A stretch of 64,000 nt of DNA from Crambe crambe (lineage: Eukaryota > Porifera > Demospongiae > Poecilosclerida > Crambeidae), in NCBI GenBank assembly GCA_963924555.1, contig OZ004597.1:1116001-1180000 (forward strand), written 5' to 3'. The position numbers and the translations under genes were made by a program. Positions 52,001-62,800 of this stretch are shown here, in pieces. Position 1 is the stretch's first letter; the number at the start of each line of letters is the position of its first letter. The notes beneath the pieces were generated by a model. That model made no database searches. It was given only the letters and a program-made list of their open reading frames with translations, and was not told the DNA's origin.

Positions 52001-52583
52001 TCATGCATGATTATATTGATGCACTGTGAAGGTTCCGACATTAAGCCACTGCAGGACAAGTTTTTGGTCCAGACTCACACCTTTGGCAGTCAGCAGAGCG
52101 TGCCTCAAATGTCTCAACTGACCTCTTACTGGAAGTCGTTGCCTTCCTCAGCCATCAGAGAACACAGGTATTTCCTTAGGAGGGTGTGGCCTGGAGTAAG
52201 AAAGCGGTAACGTAACATGGTGTTTACGCAATATTTTAGGATGCGATGCAGGTTGGTTTCACAGAACCCAGACAGTCCTGCTCATCAAAAGGCTGCTGCA
52301 CAGAATCAGAACCTGGGAGCGGCGAGAGGAACAAAGTTGGCTAGTAAGGGGCTTGTTCTAAATGAGGTTGAACTCGCTAATCCTGGAGAGAACTTGGAAC
52401 AGAAGGTATGAAAATGGCCCCTTTTTCTCGGCCACTGACTGTGATGATAATCTTTCAATTTAGGTTCAGAAGTTGCTTGTAGCCCACACCAAACTGTCCA
52501 CTAACATGACACGTCTTCAGAGACTGAATTATTTCATTATTGTTTTATTGCTTGTTCTGCTAATAACGGTCTATTTCTATTGA
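49079..52583 (+). CDS. MOSPD2: MOSPD2, ER membrane-contact-site tether
   Basis: MOSPD2 is an ER tail-anchored protein with a CRAL-TRIO (Sec14-like) domain and an MSP domain that binds FFAT motifs on other organelles. Exon 1 encodes MALAACKLSAE, then EVHRCARRLQENFLRVHSG. The CRAL-TRIO part includes LTWRKEFGVN, GFDINGHNVVILNISKH, RMCMIFDMAGAGLSNMDMEL, VRFIINCFKIYFPDLLEWLL and FVTPENIQDYIPADNLLKKF. The last two match human VRFIINCFKVYYPKYL and the NEVQDYVSVEYL region. An acidic/Ser linker precedes the MSP domain (PAHELVFSGKKDSDALCTLT, IKTTAPTRYKVRPNLALID). A single C-terminal helix (YFIIVLLLVLLITVYFY) ends at TGA 52581-52583. The intron at about 50535-51034 is the largest and holds a short GAACATGCCCCCTTT duplication. 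Confidence 0.92.
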
Positions 52584-52732
52584 TACTTGCTTCCTTGTTT
52601 TGTACAAAAATTAATGAGCATATCTCATCAGTATATTTAATGTGAGATCGATCATACACCTATTAAAGCCACACCTGCCACTAGCTTTTTTGGAAAGGTG
52701 GTAAAAAAAGGTGGTTTGCCAAGCCACATCAG

Positions 52733-52740
52733 TATGCGCA
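52733..52740 (+). promoter_or_regulatory. NRF1-like half-site upstream of the triple-CARD gene
   Basis: TATGCGCA lies 58 bp before the ATG at 52798, in the 214-bp spacer after MOSPD2. It is only a half-site and the weakest of the set. Confidence 0.25.
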
Positions 52741-52797
52741 GATCGATTCGGAAAGGGACAGGTGCTAATACACGTGGAGCCGGAGTTACTTGATGTC

Positions 52798-55700
52798 ATG
52801 GCAGGTTAGTGAACTGTTTTCACACACGTGCAAGCTACCGTTAAAAAGTAAACACAATGGAATGTAGAACTCCAGCACCAAATAACCACAATTCTAAGTT
52901 TTGTACACTAGCTATTAGCTGAAATTCTGTTGCTGCATTTTGCTAGCAGCTGGCTGCTGTGTAAACAATAGTATGATACCATTCTCCAGCGTCCCATCAT
53001 CAGCTGTTCAGCGTGGAGGAGCTGAGGGAACACCATGTGAAGCTGATGCAGCTCATTCACCTCCCCACCCTACTCCCTTTCCTCAAAGAAAGAGAGCTCC
53101 TTTCACCAGATGACCTGAAGCATGTGTCCGATACCAAACACTTTGGTACGATTGAACGTACAGGTTTTCTTCTTCACTCCTTGTACAAGAAAGATCAGAA
53201 GACTATCAATGACTTCATCAACTGTTTAAGGGAAGATAAGGACCACCCAGGGCACCAGGAGATTCTATCACTCCTGGAAGGAGGACTGCCCGATCTTCCT
53301 TCTCGCTCACCTCTCTTTGACATATTGGACTCCAGGCTGGATGTGATAGTGGAGCAAATTAACTTCACCACGTTTCTAAATACCCTCACGAACTCTGGAG
53401 CCATCCGAGTGACGTCATTCTTGGACTTGGTGAATCCCGACCGTCGTGTGAAAGAGAACCTTGAACGTCTCATCCGTGTATTGGAAGAGAAAGGCAACAT
53501 TGGTTTCATCGACTTTCTGACCTGTCTCAGGACAGATGCGACTCCAGGTCACGAGGACCTCTTTAAAATATTGTTCACAGAGGGTAAGTAAAAGAACAGG
53601 ATGGAGCTAGGTGAAGGGGTGGTATTACTTCTTTATTAATTGACCCTTATAGTTCAGAAGTTTTTTAAGGAGGACCCAAGACGTGATGAAATCCCTTCAA
53701 GTGATAAAATAGAATTACTACAACTAGAAACTCGTGGAAAAGTTTTGGAGAAAGAAGTTGTCCAACGTTTCAAGATAAACTTTGCAGAGCTTCGGGCTGG
53801 TCTGAACGGTCCTGCTTTACTCTCTGACCTGCAGAAACACCACGTTCTCTCAAAGGAGGAAGCAGCTGCACTGATAGACCTGAGGCGCGATCGCAAGCAA
53901 TGCAACTTGAAGCTCTTGGAAATTGTGGAGATAAAACCGCCATTTTGGGTGGTCAAGTTTGCCGAATGCTTGAAAGAAAGCCCTGAACACAAGCTATTAT
54001 CAGAGTTGCTTCTCCCACCACCTCCTATTGGTGAGTTGAATAGCTCTGGACAGGAGAAGTAGATGAATAACTTCTTTCATGTCTATAGCAACTGCCAAGG
54101 AGGAGCTGAAAGAAGGGTCCATTACTCATCTGAATGGTACGAGTATCCATACAAGGAATGAACGTATTGTTTACTCTTAGCTAAAGAATGTGCAAAATGT
54201 TACTGGACAACTCCTTTGGCATGTAGTTAGCACTTTAATTAGTTAATAAGTTGGACATCAGTTGTGGTCTGTGGAATTTGAACTCTAGATAAGGTTTTGG
54301 TGATGGTGCATATGGAGAAGTACGTTGAGGTAGATGAAGACTATCAGATAAGGGAGTACAGACCCGATGACTTCATCTCTTCAAGAGATAGCATGAGAAA
54401 CCTCAGACAAAATCGGTTTGTCAATTCTTAGGATTCTTGCACGCAGGTTAAAAACAAATTTTAACGTGTTATGCATTTCCTTCTCAAGTAAAATGTTGCG
54501 GAATCATTTTGCTCAGTCGAATTTCAAGATAATAGACTTGAAGTTGAATGTTAACATGGGAGAAGAGCAGGAAGAGAATGTGAAGGAATCAAAGCAGATG
54601 GCACAAATCCTATCCAATGCTTTCCGAGCTCAAGTGGCCTCAAAGTGCTCCCCAGAAGCTATTATTTTCATATACATTACTGGGGTTCAATTTCCATGGG
54701 AGGTGAGTGTTATGTCGTCTATGCCTAATGGTTTATAAAGAACATGATGTTGAGGTTATGTCTTCACACTCTTTTCCAGGTCCCCAGTTCAAATGGGTCA
54801 GCTCCTGTAAGTTATGTTCCTAATTACGTCGTCACCTTTGCCTCTCCCTAGTCATAATTTTTGTCTCTGTTGTTATAGAAACGGAAGTACTTTAGTGGTG
54901 CTATACTGCTAGAGGGAGCCTCCACAATCAGCCGAAAAGAGGTGTGTCTCCAGATCACATGACTCTTGTGACAGATCACATGTTTTTCTTTCGCATGACT
55001 TTTCCCTACATACTCAGGTGGACTGCCTCAAAGCGCGTGACCTTCTCCGTTGGTTGGAGCAGCTGCCCACTGCCCATGTGACATTCCTCATAGACACCGA
55101 GCAAAATTTCGTTGCAAAATTTGGAAAGCAACGTCAACCAGAAGTGGTGGACATCTTGGAGGACCCTTGGAGCCAGCTCACTGACTTAAACTCGTCGACA
55201 GTTGTCTATTACTTGCGTCCGGATATCCGGGCCATGGCCCAGCTGAGAAGCAAAGATGAGAAACTGGCGACGGGTATGCTTACAGAGTGTTTCAACTTTG
55301 CCCTTCTGCACTGTTTCGTGCGAAAGAGCGAAGGACAGGAAGCGAGTCTCTGTCATCGAAGGTTTTACGAAGCCATTTCTTTCTTCTGGCATAGGAGAGG
55401 TAGACAGCATAAGATCTTCCTTCCAGCTGCCAGGGTAAGTCCTGTTGCTCGGCTGTATATTCCATGTGGTTATACTGTCTCTGTGTCTGTGTCTCCCAGG
55501 GAGACTTGAGTCGAGAGTTCCTGGGGAAAGGAGTGTTTCCTTATCAACAGGTCTTCAGAGTGGACTTGGTCAGAAGTAACAAAAAGAAGGATATATTTAA
55601 TCTGGAAAAACTCCATGTGAGATTAGATCAAAATACTAACCAGCAGGATGGTTTAGTTTTGAGTTTCATTCCAGATCCAAACTGGGACCATGGCTGGAAT

Positions 55701-58306
55701 CAGTTATGGTGATGAAATGGAGGTATTCCATTTGTTGCGTCCTGGAGTACGAGTGAGGGCCACAGTGATGCAATCCCAGCCGTTGTCTTGCCAACTGGAG
55801 ATAAAAAATGAGGAAGCAAAGAAGAAACTGGCACGAGCTGTCACCGACATCTATCAAGTAAGAAAGCAGTAGCTATTAAGATAACACTCACACACATCAA
55901 AGTTGACTTCCATCCCATGACTACAATTACTATTAAAAGGATGGAGAGATTTTGTCAAAAGATGGTTCCACTGAGTTTCTATTTGCTGTTAATCTTCTTG
56001 CTCTTCATGAGAGAGTGTCTGTGAACACTCTGGAGCTCAGTGAGAGTGAGTTGTCGTTTCCAGAGGAGATATCTTTACGACTACACATCCTTCTCTTCAG
56101 ATCCCTCTCTTTTTGACTCAATATGATTGTTATCCACAGGTGAAAATGCCACCATTAAGATGTATGTGGAGAAGAAGTCACCTCGATTGTCGTTTGTCTC
56201 AAGAGGAATGTACGTTTGAAGACCGCTCCAATGTGGTGAATATTGTTTTATGGATGAGTGATTTCGTCTGCCCCAGGGCAAAATTGATTGTGCGAAGGAG
56301 CGGGGACCTTTACTATGTGGATGACAAGGATGGTGATGTGAAAGATCAAGTTAAAGTGAAGAAAGTGAACTTGATTCTGACTTTCCTTGGTAAGTAGGAA
56401 AGAGCTAGGTCTACTTATGACTCTAACCCTTCCTCTTTCAATGTCAGAAATGATAGCATGGTATAAATATGTCAAGAGTTTGAAGTCTACAATAAAACCT
56501 CCATGGAATCATTTTAATTGTTATTTGACTGCTGGTGAGTTACAAAGAAGGTCAAACCATCTTTTATTTCGTTCATTTATTCCCTGATAGAGAAACCATT
56601 GCTACACACAGCTGTTCCATTATGTAATGAATTCAACATCAAGTGGTCTAGTTTCGAAGGAGTTGAACCCATGTCCAAAGGTCATGGAGCTATCTTACAG
56701 ATACCCGACTCCCAAAAGTTTTGGACCCCCAGTCCTCCAGCAAGAGACCCTCACCCTTGCCTAGAGGTGGAATTCAAGGGGAATCATGTGATAACTGCAA
56801 TAGAGCTCAAAGGTATGAATTGGCAAAGTCCACAGAAAACTGAAAGGGTGTACTTGATTTCTTGATTTGTTCTCCTCCTCAGGCGATTATCGTGAGGAGA
56901 AGAAATATATGAAACGTGCAGACATCTACCATCAGAAAGATGTGTTCAACAGTCTAGTGGAAGGCCCCAGCAAGGAACACTTGTCCAGGACTCAGATCTT
57001 TAGCCATGATGAAGTCGTCCAGTTTGTTACCATGACACCTGTTACCATGGCGGAGGATGATTTCAATATCAAGTTTAAACTAACCCGTAGGACTTTGTCT
57101 GGAGCTAAGGGTGCTCCAAGTAAGTTTATTTGTTTGTTTATTTGTTTGTTTGTTTATCAAAAGAAAAAATCTTGCATTAGGGGAAATAGAAGGGCTGACG
57201 ATAGTGAATTGGGCTTTTCATGAACAGCTTGGAACTGGCTGGAAGTTTTCCCCTAGTCCAGACGAGAATGGAGTGATTAAACTGGGTAGTTCTGGCTTCA
57301 GCTGGATCAGCTGGTCTGGGAGGTCTCAAGACCCGATGACGTTGGATCTCGGAGTATCAGGTGTCAAACTAGAGAAAATTGAGTTTACGTGTAAGTTGGT
57401 ATATGATCTATACTTGTTTGCATTTACCCTGTCCATTATTCTAGCCCTTACTGAGACGAACTACCTCAGTAAATTTTTCCTTCGGTTGCAAACTTTCTGG
57501 AAGAAAGAGGACTTTCCAGAGATTAGAGCAGTTTGGCCATTCAAACACGAGTTTCCTCGGCCGTTGGTGATATCAAACATTCAACTGTGGCCAACTGCTG
57601 GAGGTAGAGGTCATCAGAGTGACATTGACATCAAAGTGCAGCTCCAACTCTATGGAAATAAGCATGGTTAGTTAGTCTTTGAAAATGTTGCATGATTATC
57701 ATGTGATTTCCACATGACTGTAGAAAAACCCATTGAAGTTGAGGAAGGGGAAATCCTATCATTTCACTTCAATAATTACACTCAACATGACCTATTTGTC
57801 TACATCTTCTGCCTGGAAGAAACTGGTGAGTTGCATGGATGTCCAGCTTGCGATACTTTTATTGTGGTGGTACGTATTTGCAGGAAATGTCAAGTTTGTG
57901 ATGATGGACACTGCAGATCCGATTGAGCAAGGAAAAATCTCCACAATGAAGAAGCTGATTCAGACTTATATCCCAGAAGGTAGCTGGTCTATATCACTTT
58001 CACTTAATATCCTCTTCCCTTTAGGTTACAGTCCTGAGCTTGGGCGGATCAAGGACATTTACAAAGTTTTCATATGCCAGCGCAAGATGTACATGGAGCC
58101 CTTTATGCAGCGTGGTCTCAGCCATTACCACCACCCTTGCTGTTACGCTGTCTCTTCCTTTGGACCGCAAGTAAGTGAACCGGACAGCAGGGGAAGCTGC
58201 ATTTTGATTTGTGTGCACGTGTTTTCTGTAGGAGGTGAGAAAGGAGGAATGGTATGACTTCACCTTCGAGGTGATTGTAAAGAAGTCTAGTACCAGCAGG
58301 AGATAG
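52798..58306 (+). CDS. Triple-CARD protein with degenerate caspase-like domain (~1300 residues)
   Basis: Exon 1 (52798-52804) encodes MA and joins at 52990 to SHHQLFSVEELREHHVKLMQ. Three CARD-like six-helix units follow: about residues 10-95 (LLSPDDLKHVSDTKHFGTIE, INDFINCLRED), 105-195 (NPDRRVKENLERLIRVLEEK, FIDFLTCLRTD) and 215-310 (VVQRFKINFAELRAGLNGPA, KFAECLKESPEH). Residues about 385-640 resemble a peptidase C14 fold: strand TNFNVLCISFS, strand SNFKIIDLKLNVN, strand EAIIFIYITGVQF, then LLRWLEQLPTAHVTFLIDTE. The usual SGHG and D-A/T-C-x-S-G catalytic loops read YITGV and DTEQNF, so it is probably inactive. C-terminal beta-rich parts include EEGEILSFHFNNYTQHDLFV and KDIYKVFICQRKMYME, resembling the beta domain attached to many caspase-like proteins. 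The gene ends VIVKKSSTSRR at TAG 58304-58306. The exon at 55019-55434 has an ambiguous 3' part. A scaffold role in death or immune signalling is inferred. Confidence 0.75.
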
Positions 58307-58456
58307 CAAAAACAAACATTGACTATCATAATCACGGCCACACTGTTCTATTGTAAATTTTAGCATGATAAAAAAAATTAAAAAAATTAATGATCTTAAT
58401 TTTGCAGTCTTGACGATATCTACCCATTAAGGGGTCAAAGGTCACGGTGTGTAAAG

Positions 58457-58772
58457 ATGTCTGCCCATAGGTCGGGTATGAGATTTGATGAATCTGAAGC
58501 TCAAGCTCAGTGGATGGACTATGAGAACTTTGACGAGGTACCTTTACATTATTACTTACAGTATTTTCACCGATTTAAAACCATTGCGTAGGCTGGAGGC
58601 TTATCAATATCTGCTGACTTGGCCCAGAACGACAGAGCAGTTCATGTGGATTTCTTCAATGGTAAGGACTATCTAGATGGAATAGCATGAGAACTAGTAG
58701 CTCCCCCTTCATAAACTTACTCATATTCTTACAGACTTTGATGATATTTTTGATGACGAAAAGCTGGACTAG
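58457..58772 (+). CDS. COPS9: COPS9 (CSN acidic protein), COP9 signalosome subunit
   Basis: COPS9 is the small ninth subunit of the COP9 signalosome, which removes NEDD8 from cullins. Three exons (58457-58537, 58592-58660, 58735-58772) encode about 62 residues. The core FDEAGGLSISADLAQNDRAV, followed by HVDFFNDFDDIFDDEKLD, matches human [20 protein letters not shown] and HADFFNDFEDLFDDDDIQ. The acidic Phe/Asp-rich tail is the defining feature. The N-terminal MSAHRSGMRFDESEAQAQWM differs from the vertebrate head. The gene starts 151 bp after the triple-CARD gene and is tail-to-tail with MOB4. Confidence 0.95.
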
Positions 58773-58977
58773 GTAAAGATCAACTTACAACTAACTGAAA
58801 GATGGACATTTTTGAGTGTGCATTACTCAAGCACGTCTCTTTTTGGACGATAAAGCATTGTAATCAACAAGAAAACATTTCTATAAACTATTATTCACAT
58901 AAAAAAAACTTGATTTTGGCAGTGAATGTTTATCATAATAAAGTCTTTGTTGATAAAACTAATGGGAATAAAATTGC

Positions 58978-59711
58978 CTAGTCTTGAGATTCCTTTTCCT
59001 GGTCCATAGGGACTATCAGGTTCTCTTGGGACATCAATTCATACTTTATTACAAAACGAGTGAACCTTCTACAAAGGTGAGTTTCCTTCTCAAACTCATC
59101 AAAGAGTGTGCGGTGGTGGAAGTAAGCATGAGAGAAGATGCGATACACACGTCTAGCCACTGAGCCCAAGCGTTGCATGGAGCTTTCCTTGATGTCAAAG
59201 CGACTTGGAAAGTGTTTTGTGCTATTGAGAAGAGAAGCAGCTCCATGGAGGGTGTGCAGGGTATAGTCCAATGCTGAACATTTCTTCGGGTCTTTGTGAG
59301 CAGCACACAGGAAAATCCACTGTTCTGTGGCCGTCATCTGTACACAGACTTTGGGATCACACTCGTCCTGTAGTCTAACTGCAATGGAATTCAGTTGATT
59401 GCAGAACTGACGCATGTGTTCATACTTCCAACAGTCATCATTGTTCTGGCTGCTTGGTGGTGTCAGTATAGCCTCCACATTTGAAGGATCCTTGCGAATC
59501 ATTTGTTGAATATGTTGCTGGACTGGGGGAAGATCATTAGGGTAACAACAGAAAACTAAGTTTTTCCTACTGTATACATACCGTCCAGAGTACTATCCAT
59601 TTCTGAATAGTCCTGGTCTGGCCAACTGTACATGTCAGCAATCTTCGAACCAGGCCTGTTGCGTCTGATTATTTTGTCTTCCGCCTGCTGATTCTCACTT
59701 AGAGTAGCCAT
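58978..59711 (-). CDS. MOB4: MOB4 (phocein), STRIPAK component
   Basis: MOB4 is the Mob-family member of the STRIPAK phosphatase-kinase complex with striatins and GCK-III kinases. Exon 1 starts [20 protein letters not shown] (59711) and contains [20 protein letters not shown], matching human [20 protein letters not shown]. A short intron (about 59528-59582) follows. The main exon has [20 protein letters not shown], the Mob core [20 protein letters not shown], and [20 protein letters not shown] with the zinc-binding His pair. The stop is at 58978-58980 after EKESQD. The length, about 225 residues, equals human MOB4. It is co-oriented with INTU, whose stop codon lies 123 bp upstream. Confidence 0.95.
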
Positions 59712-59833
59712 TTTTCTGGCTTTCAAATTTCTCTCTAATTAACCGAAACTGGATGTTTTTTATGATGTCGACCTTTTCCAAATAATAATCATACAGTATG
59801 TAATGAGATTGAATGGTGAAGTAATGAATTATG

Positions 59834-62800
59834 CTAATACTGTCCAGACCAGCCAAACAATAACTTGAAAGCCATTTCTATCATGTTTTGAGAAGCATTC
59901 TCTTGACAGCATATGTATAGTTCCCTATTGATTTTTCGAAAATAACGCCTGAAAGATAACAATAAGAATGATTACAGACCGGCCGTATTTATAATTCATA
60001 CTTCCACATTTACCCAATGATCCAGTAGCAGAGTGGAGTTTTGTGGGAGAGTGTACCACACTCTATTAACACCCCTTGTTCTATGACAGAACTAGATCGA
60101 GGAACGAAAGGAGATGGGATTTGCTTGGATTTCTCCCGGTCCCCCAATTCCTCCTCACTGTCCCAATCCTCTGAATCAGCATCAGACTCTGAGTCACTTT
60201 CCACCACACTACCCTCCTCGCCATGGTCCCTTCCACCTCGCAATTGGTCTCTCAAGCTAGAGCAAGTGTGCTGGAAGCAGAGCAAAAGTTTAGCATGGAT
60301 CTCTCCAAGGGACAATGGGGGGTGGGTGGGGCAGAGCATCAGACCACAACCAGGTTCCAAGTTGATAAAATGGAATAATAGATTCTCAAACCCTGGAGTT
60401 AGCCTATAAAGAAACATAAAATTTATACAAGTATAGCCCGCATAGTGGAAAGGGAAGGCACAGAGGTAGGAGAACTGGTAATCAATCACTGAATGGATAA
60501 TATCTCTTGAAGAGTTTTACTCCTATAAGGGTCTAGGTTAATGCTCCATTAACCAGGAATATGAGAATGAAACATTCCATCAACCATAAGGAGAAATGAT
60601 AACAAAGACAGATTTGTCCCCTCAAAGGAAGTAGATAGATAATTATTATACACTCACATGTAAGCAGGTTGGGATGTTCTTCTAGTAGTGCTCTTGGTAA
60701 AGAGTTCAGCGCTACTATTTGCATGCAACTGATGTTTTTGCTTCCTCTGCCGGAAACTTGTCTTGAGGTGGAGCATACTATGAGACCTAACATGACCAGA
60801 ACTCTTCTGGATGCTTCCTGCAGCATTGTCTTCATCATCTGAGTCTGAACCTGCCTCAAAGCTGAGTTTTCTTGCAGAGTTGAATCTAGGGAAGACAGGA
60901 TCTGAGAGTTTCCTCACTCTATTGGAGGTAATGGGACTGCTGTGGTAGGAGCGGGAAGAAGAGAGCTGTCTATTTGAACGAGCAAGGTGAGATGCTAAAG
61001 CTACATCAGCAGACAGGAGGCTTGGGAGTGGAGTGTTTTGTCCTAGATCTGGATTAAAGAGGTCCTGCATCCTTAGCTCATAGAGCAAGGAACGTCCCTT
61101 GCTGACATACATAGGATCCAGACTAGGACAACGACTATTGTCACTTTGGTGAGAGATAAGCTGCATTAGCATACACAGCAGCGTCTGATCCATTCCAATC
61201 ACCAGCAAAAACATTCTTATTGGTTGATTGATCATGTGATACACTGGATCACTCTCCTTCCCTAAGCTTGAAACTGATGACAGAAAAACCTGTAGAAAAT
61301 AGAAGTTTATATTGCTAGAAAGGATCCCTAATAACAGAAATTTTAACATGTACAGTATGACTCTACCTCATTCCAGACAACTATTTGTGAGACTCCTTCC
61401 GTGGCTGTCAGTTCCAGCAGCCTATAAGCATGGCAGAACAAGGCTACCTCTCTCAGGTCACTGGAAGAGAGGTGGCTGCAGGCCAAGGCCCCTCTGTGCA
61501 TGAGGCAGGAGCCTGTCATCAGGAATGGCCTCTGAAACTGCAGTATTTCGGGACGGCTACTGTGGTCTGTACCTTCTAGGTCGCTAAGAATCACATCTAA
61601 CTGAACCTACAGGATATGGGTGGGTGGAGTCATAATATCGAGAAAAAAATTTCAAACATGAACTATACAGATCTTCATTAAAAAAAAAATAAATTATTTT
61701 TCACAATGAAAAATCTTGATGGCAAACTTACAACTACATCTGTTGGGAGGTTGAGTCGAGGGATGGTTGGCACTCCCAGAAGAGAGGAGGAAGGAGTTAG
61801 AACAGTCTCAGAAAGGATCATGTCGAAAATGAGGTCCAGAAGATGTTGGACTGTGGCATGGTGACTGCTATCAGTGAAGGCACTAGTTGATATAACATTC
61901 AGAGATCAAAATAATCCACTCCCAAGTCAACACGATTTGTGACGTTTGAAGAGACTTACTTATGTATTGTTCCAAATAGCAATTTTACAACTGCATCCAC
62001 ACTCTGGAGAAGCAGCTGCAACTGGTATTGAGTGACACTGAGGGAGAAGGAGAGGTTGGGGAGGGGAAGAGGTTGGGGGGTCTAGCAGTCCCATTGGGAT
62101 GATGAACACTAAGAACTTACAGTTGTGCAGGAAGAGCTAGTAGAAGCATTTCCTTCCCTTGTTGGGAACAACTGAGATGAATTAGTTGATCCTTCAATAC
62201 TATGCTGGAGCTATGATCATAGCACATAACAGTGTAACTACATCTGTTTGGACCAAGTTTTTAGTATTACTTGCAAGCGGACGGAGAACCGGTCATAGTG
62301 GCTAGAACATCGCTAAGAGTGAGAAATACACCTCTCAATTTCATCAGCTCTTCGAAACTCTCCTTAATTTCACCATCCTCGTCCTCAAGCAGTATTGGAT
62401 ACCGAAATAGAATGTCCTGAATGATGATAACCATTTCAATTCCACACTGATATTCATTATTTTCATCAACTTTTTTTTTTCCAAACTGTATAATTGGATA
62501 AAGTTACCTTTTCTGGAGGATCACCTTCTTCAGTATCTAGAGTGAAGTAAAGGAGCATGTGGAGATGTCTGTGCTGTTTCCTTGGGTCAGGTCTTGGAGT
62601 TCCCCTTCCACCCATCACTAGTCTCACCAGTCCACCGGAGGAGAGCCCACATGGAGGAGGGGAGGAAGCAGGGGAGTGGTCCCAGGGAGAGCCAGAAGAA
62701 GAATGGGCCCTCTTGATCAGTAAGTGGACCCTGCTTGAAAGGGTTGCCAGGACTGAGTCTATGTTGTCCATATTGACTGTATGTTGGTTGACAGATAAGA

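Noticed and set aside
55620-55700. Possible end of the triple-CARD gene at the TGA after WNQLW
   Set aside because: A 57-60 nt intron with GTGAGA donor, ACTAAC branch-like site and TTCCAG acceptor removes the stop and joins NLEKLH to IQTGTMAGISY in frame.
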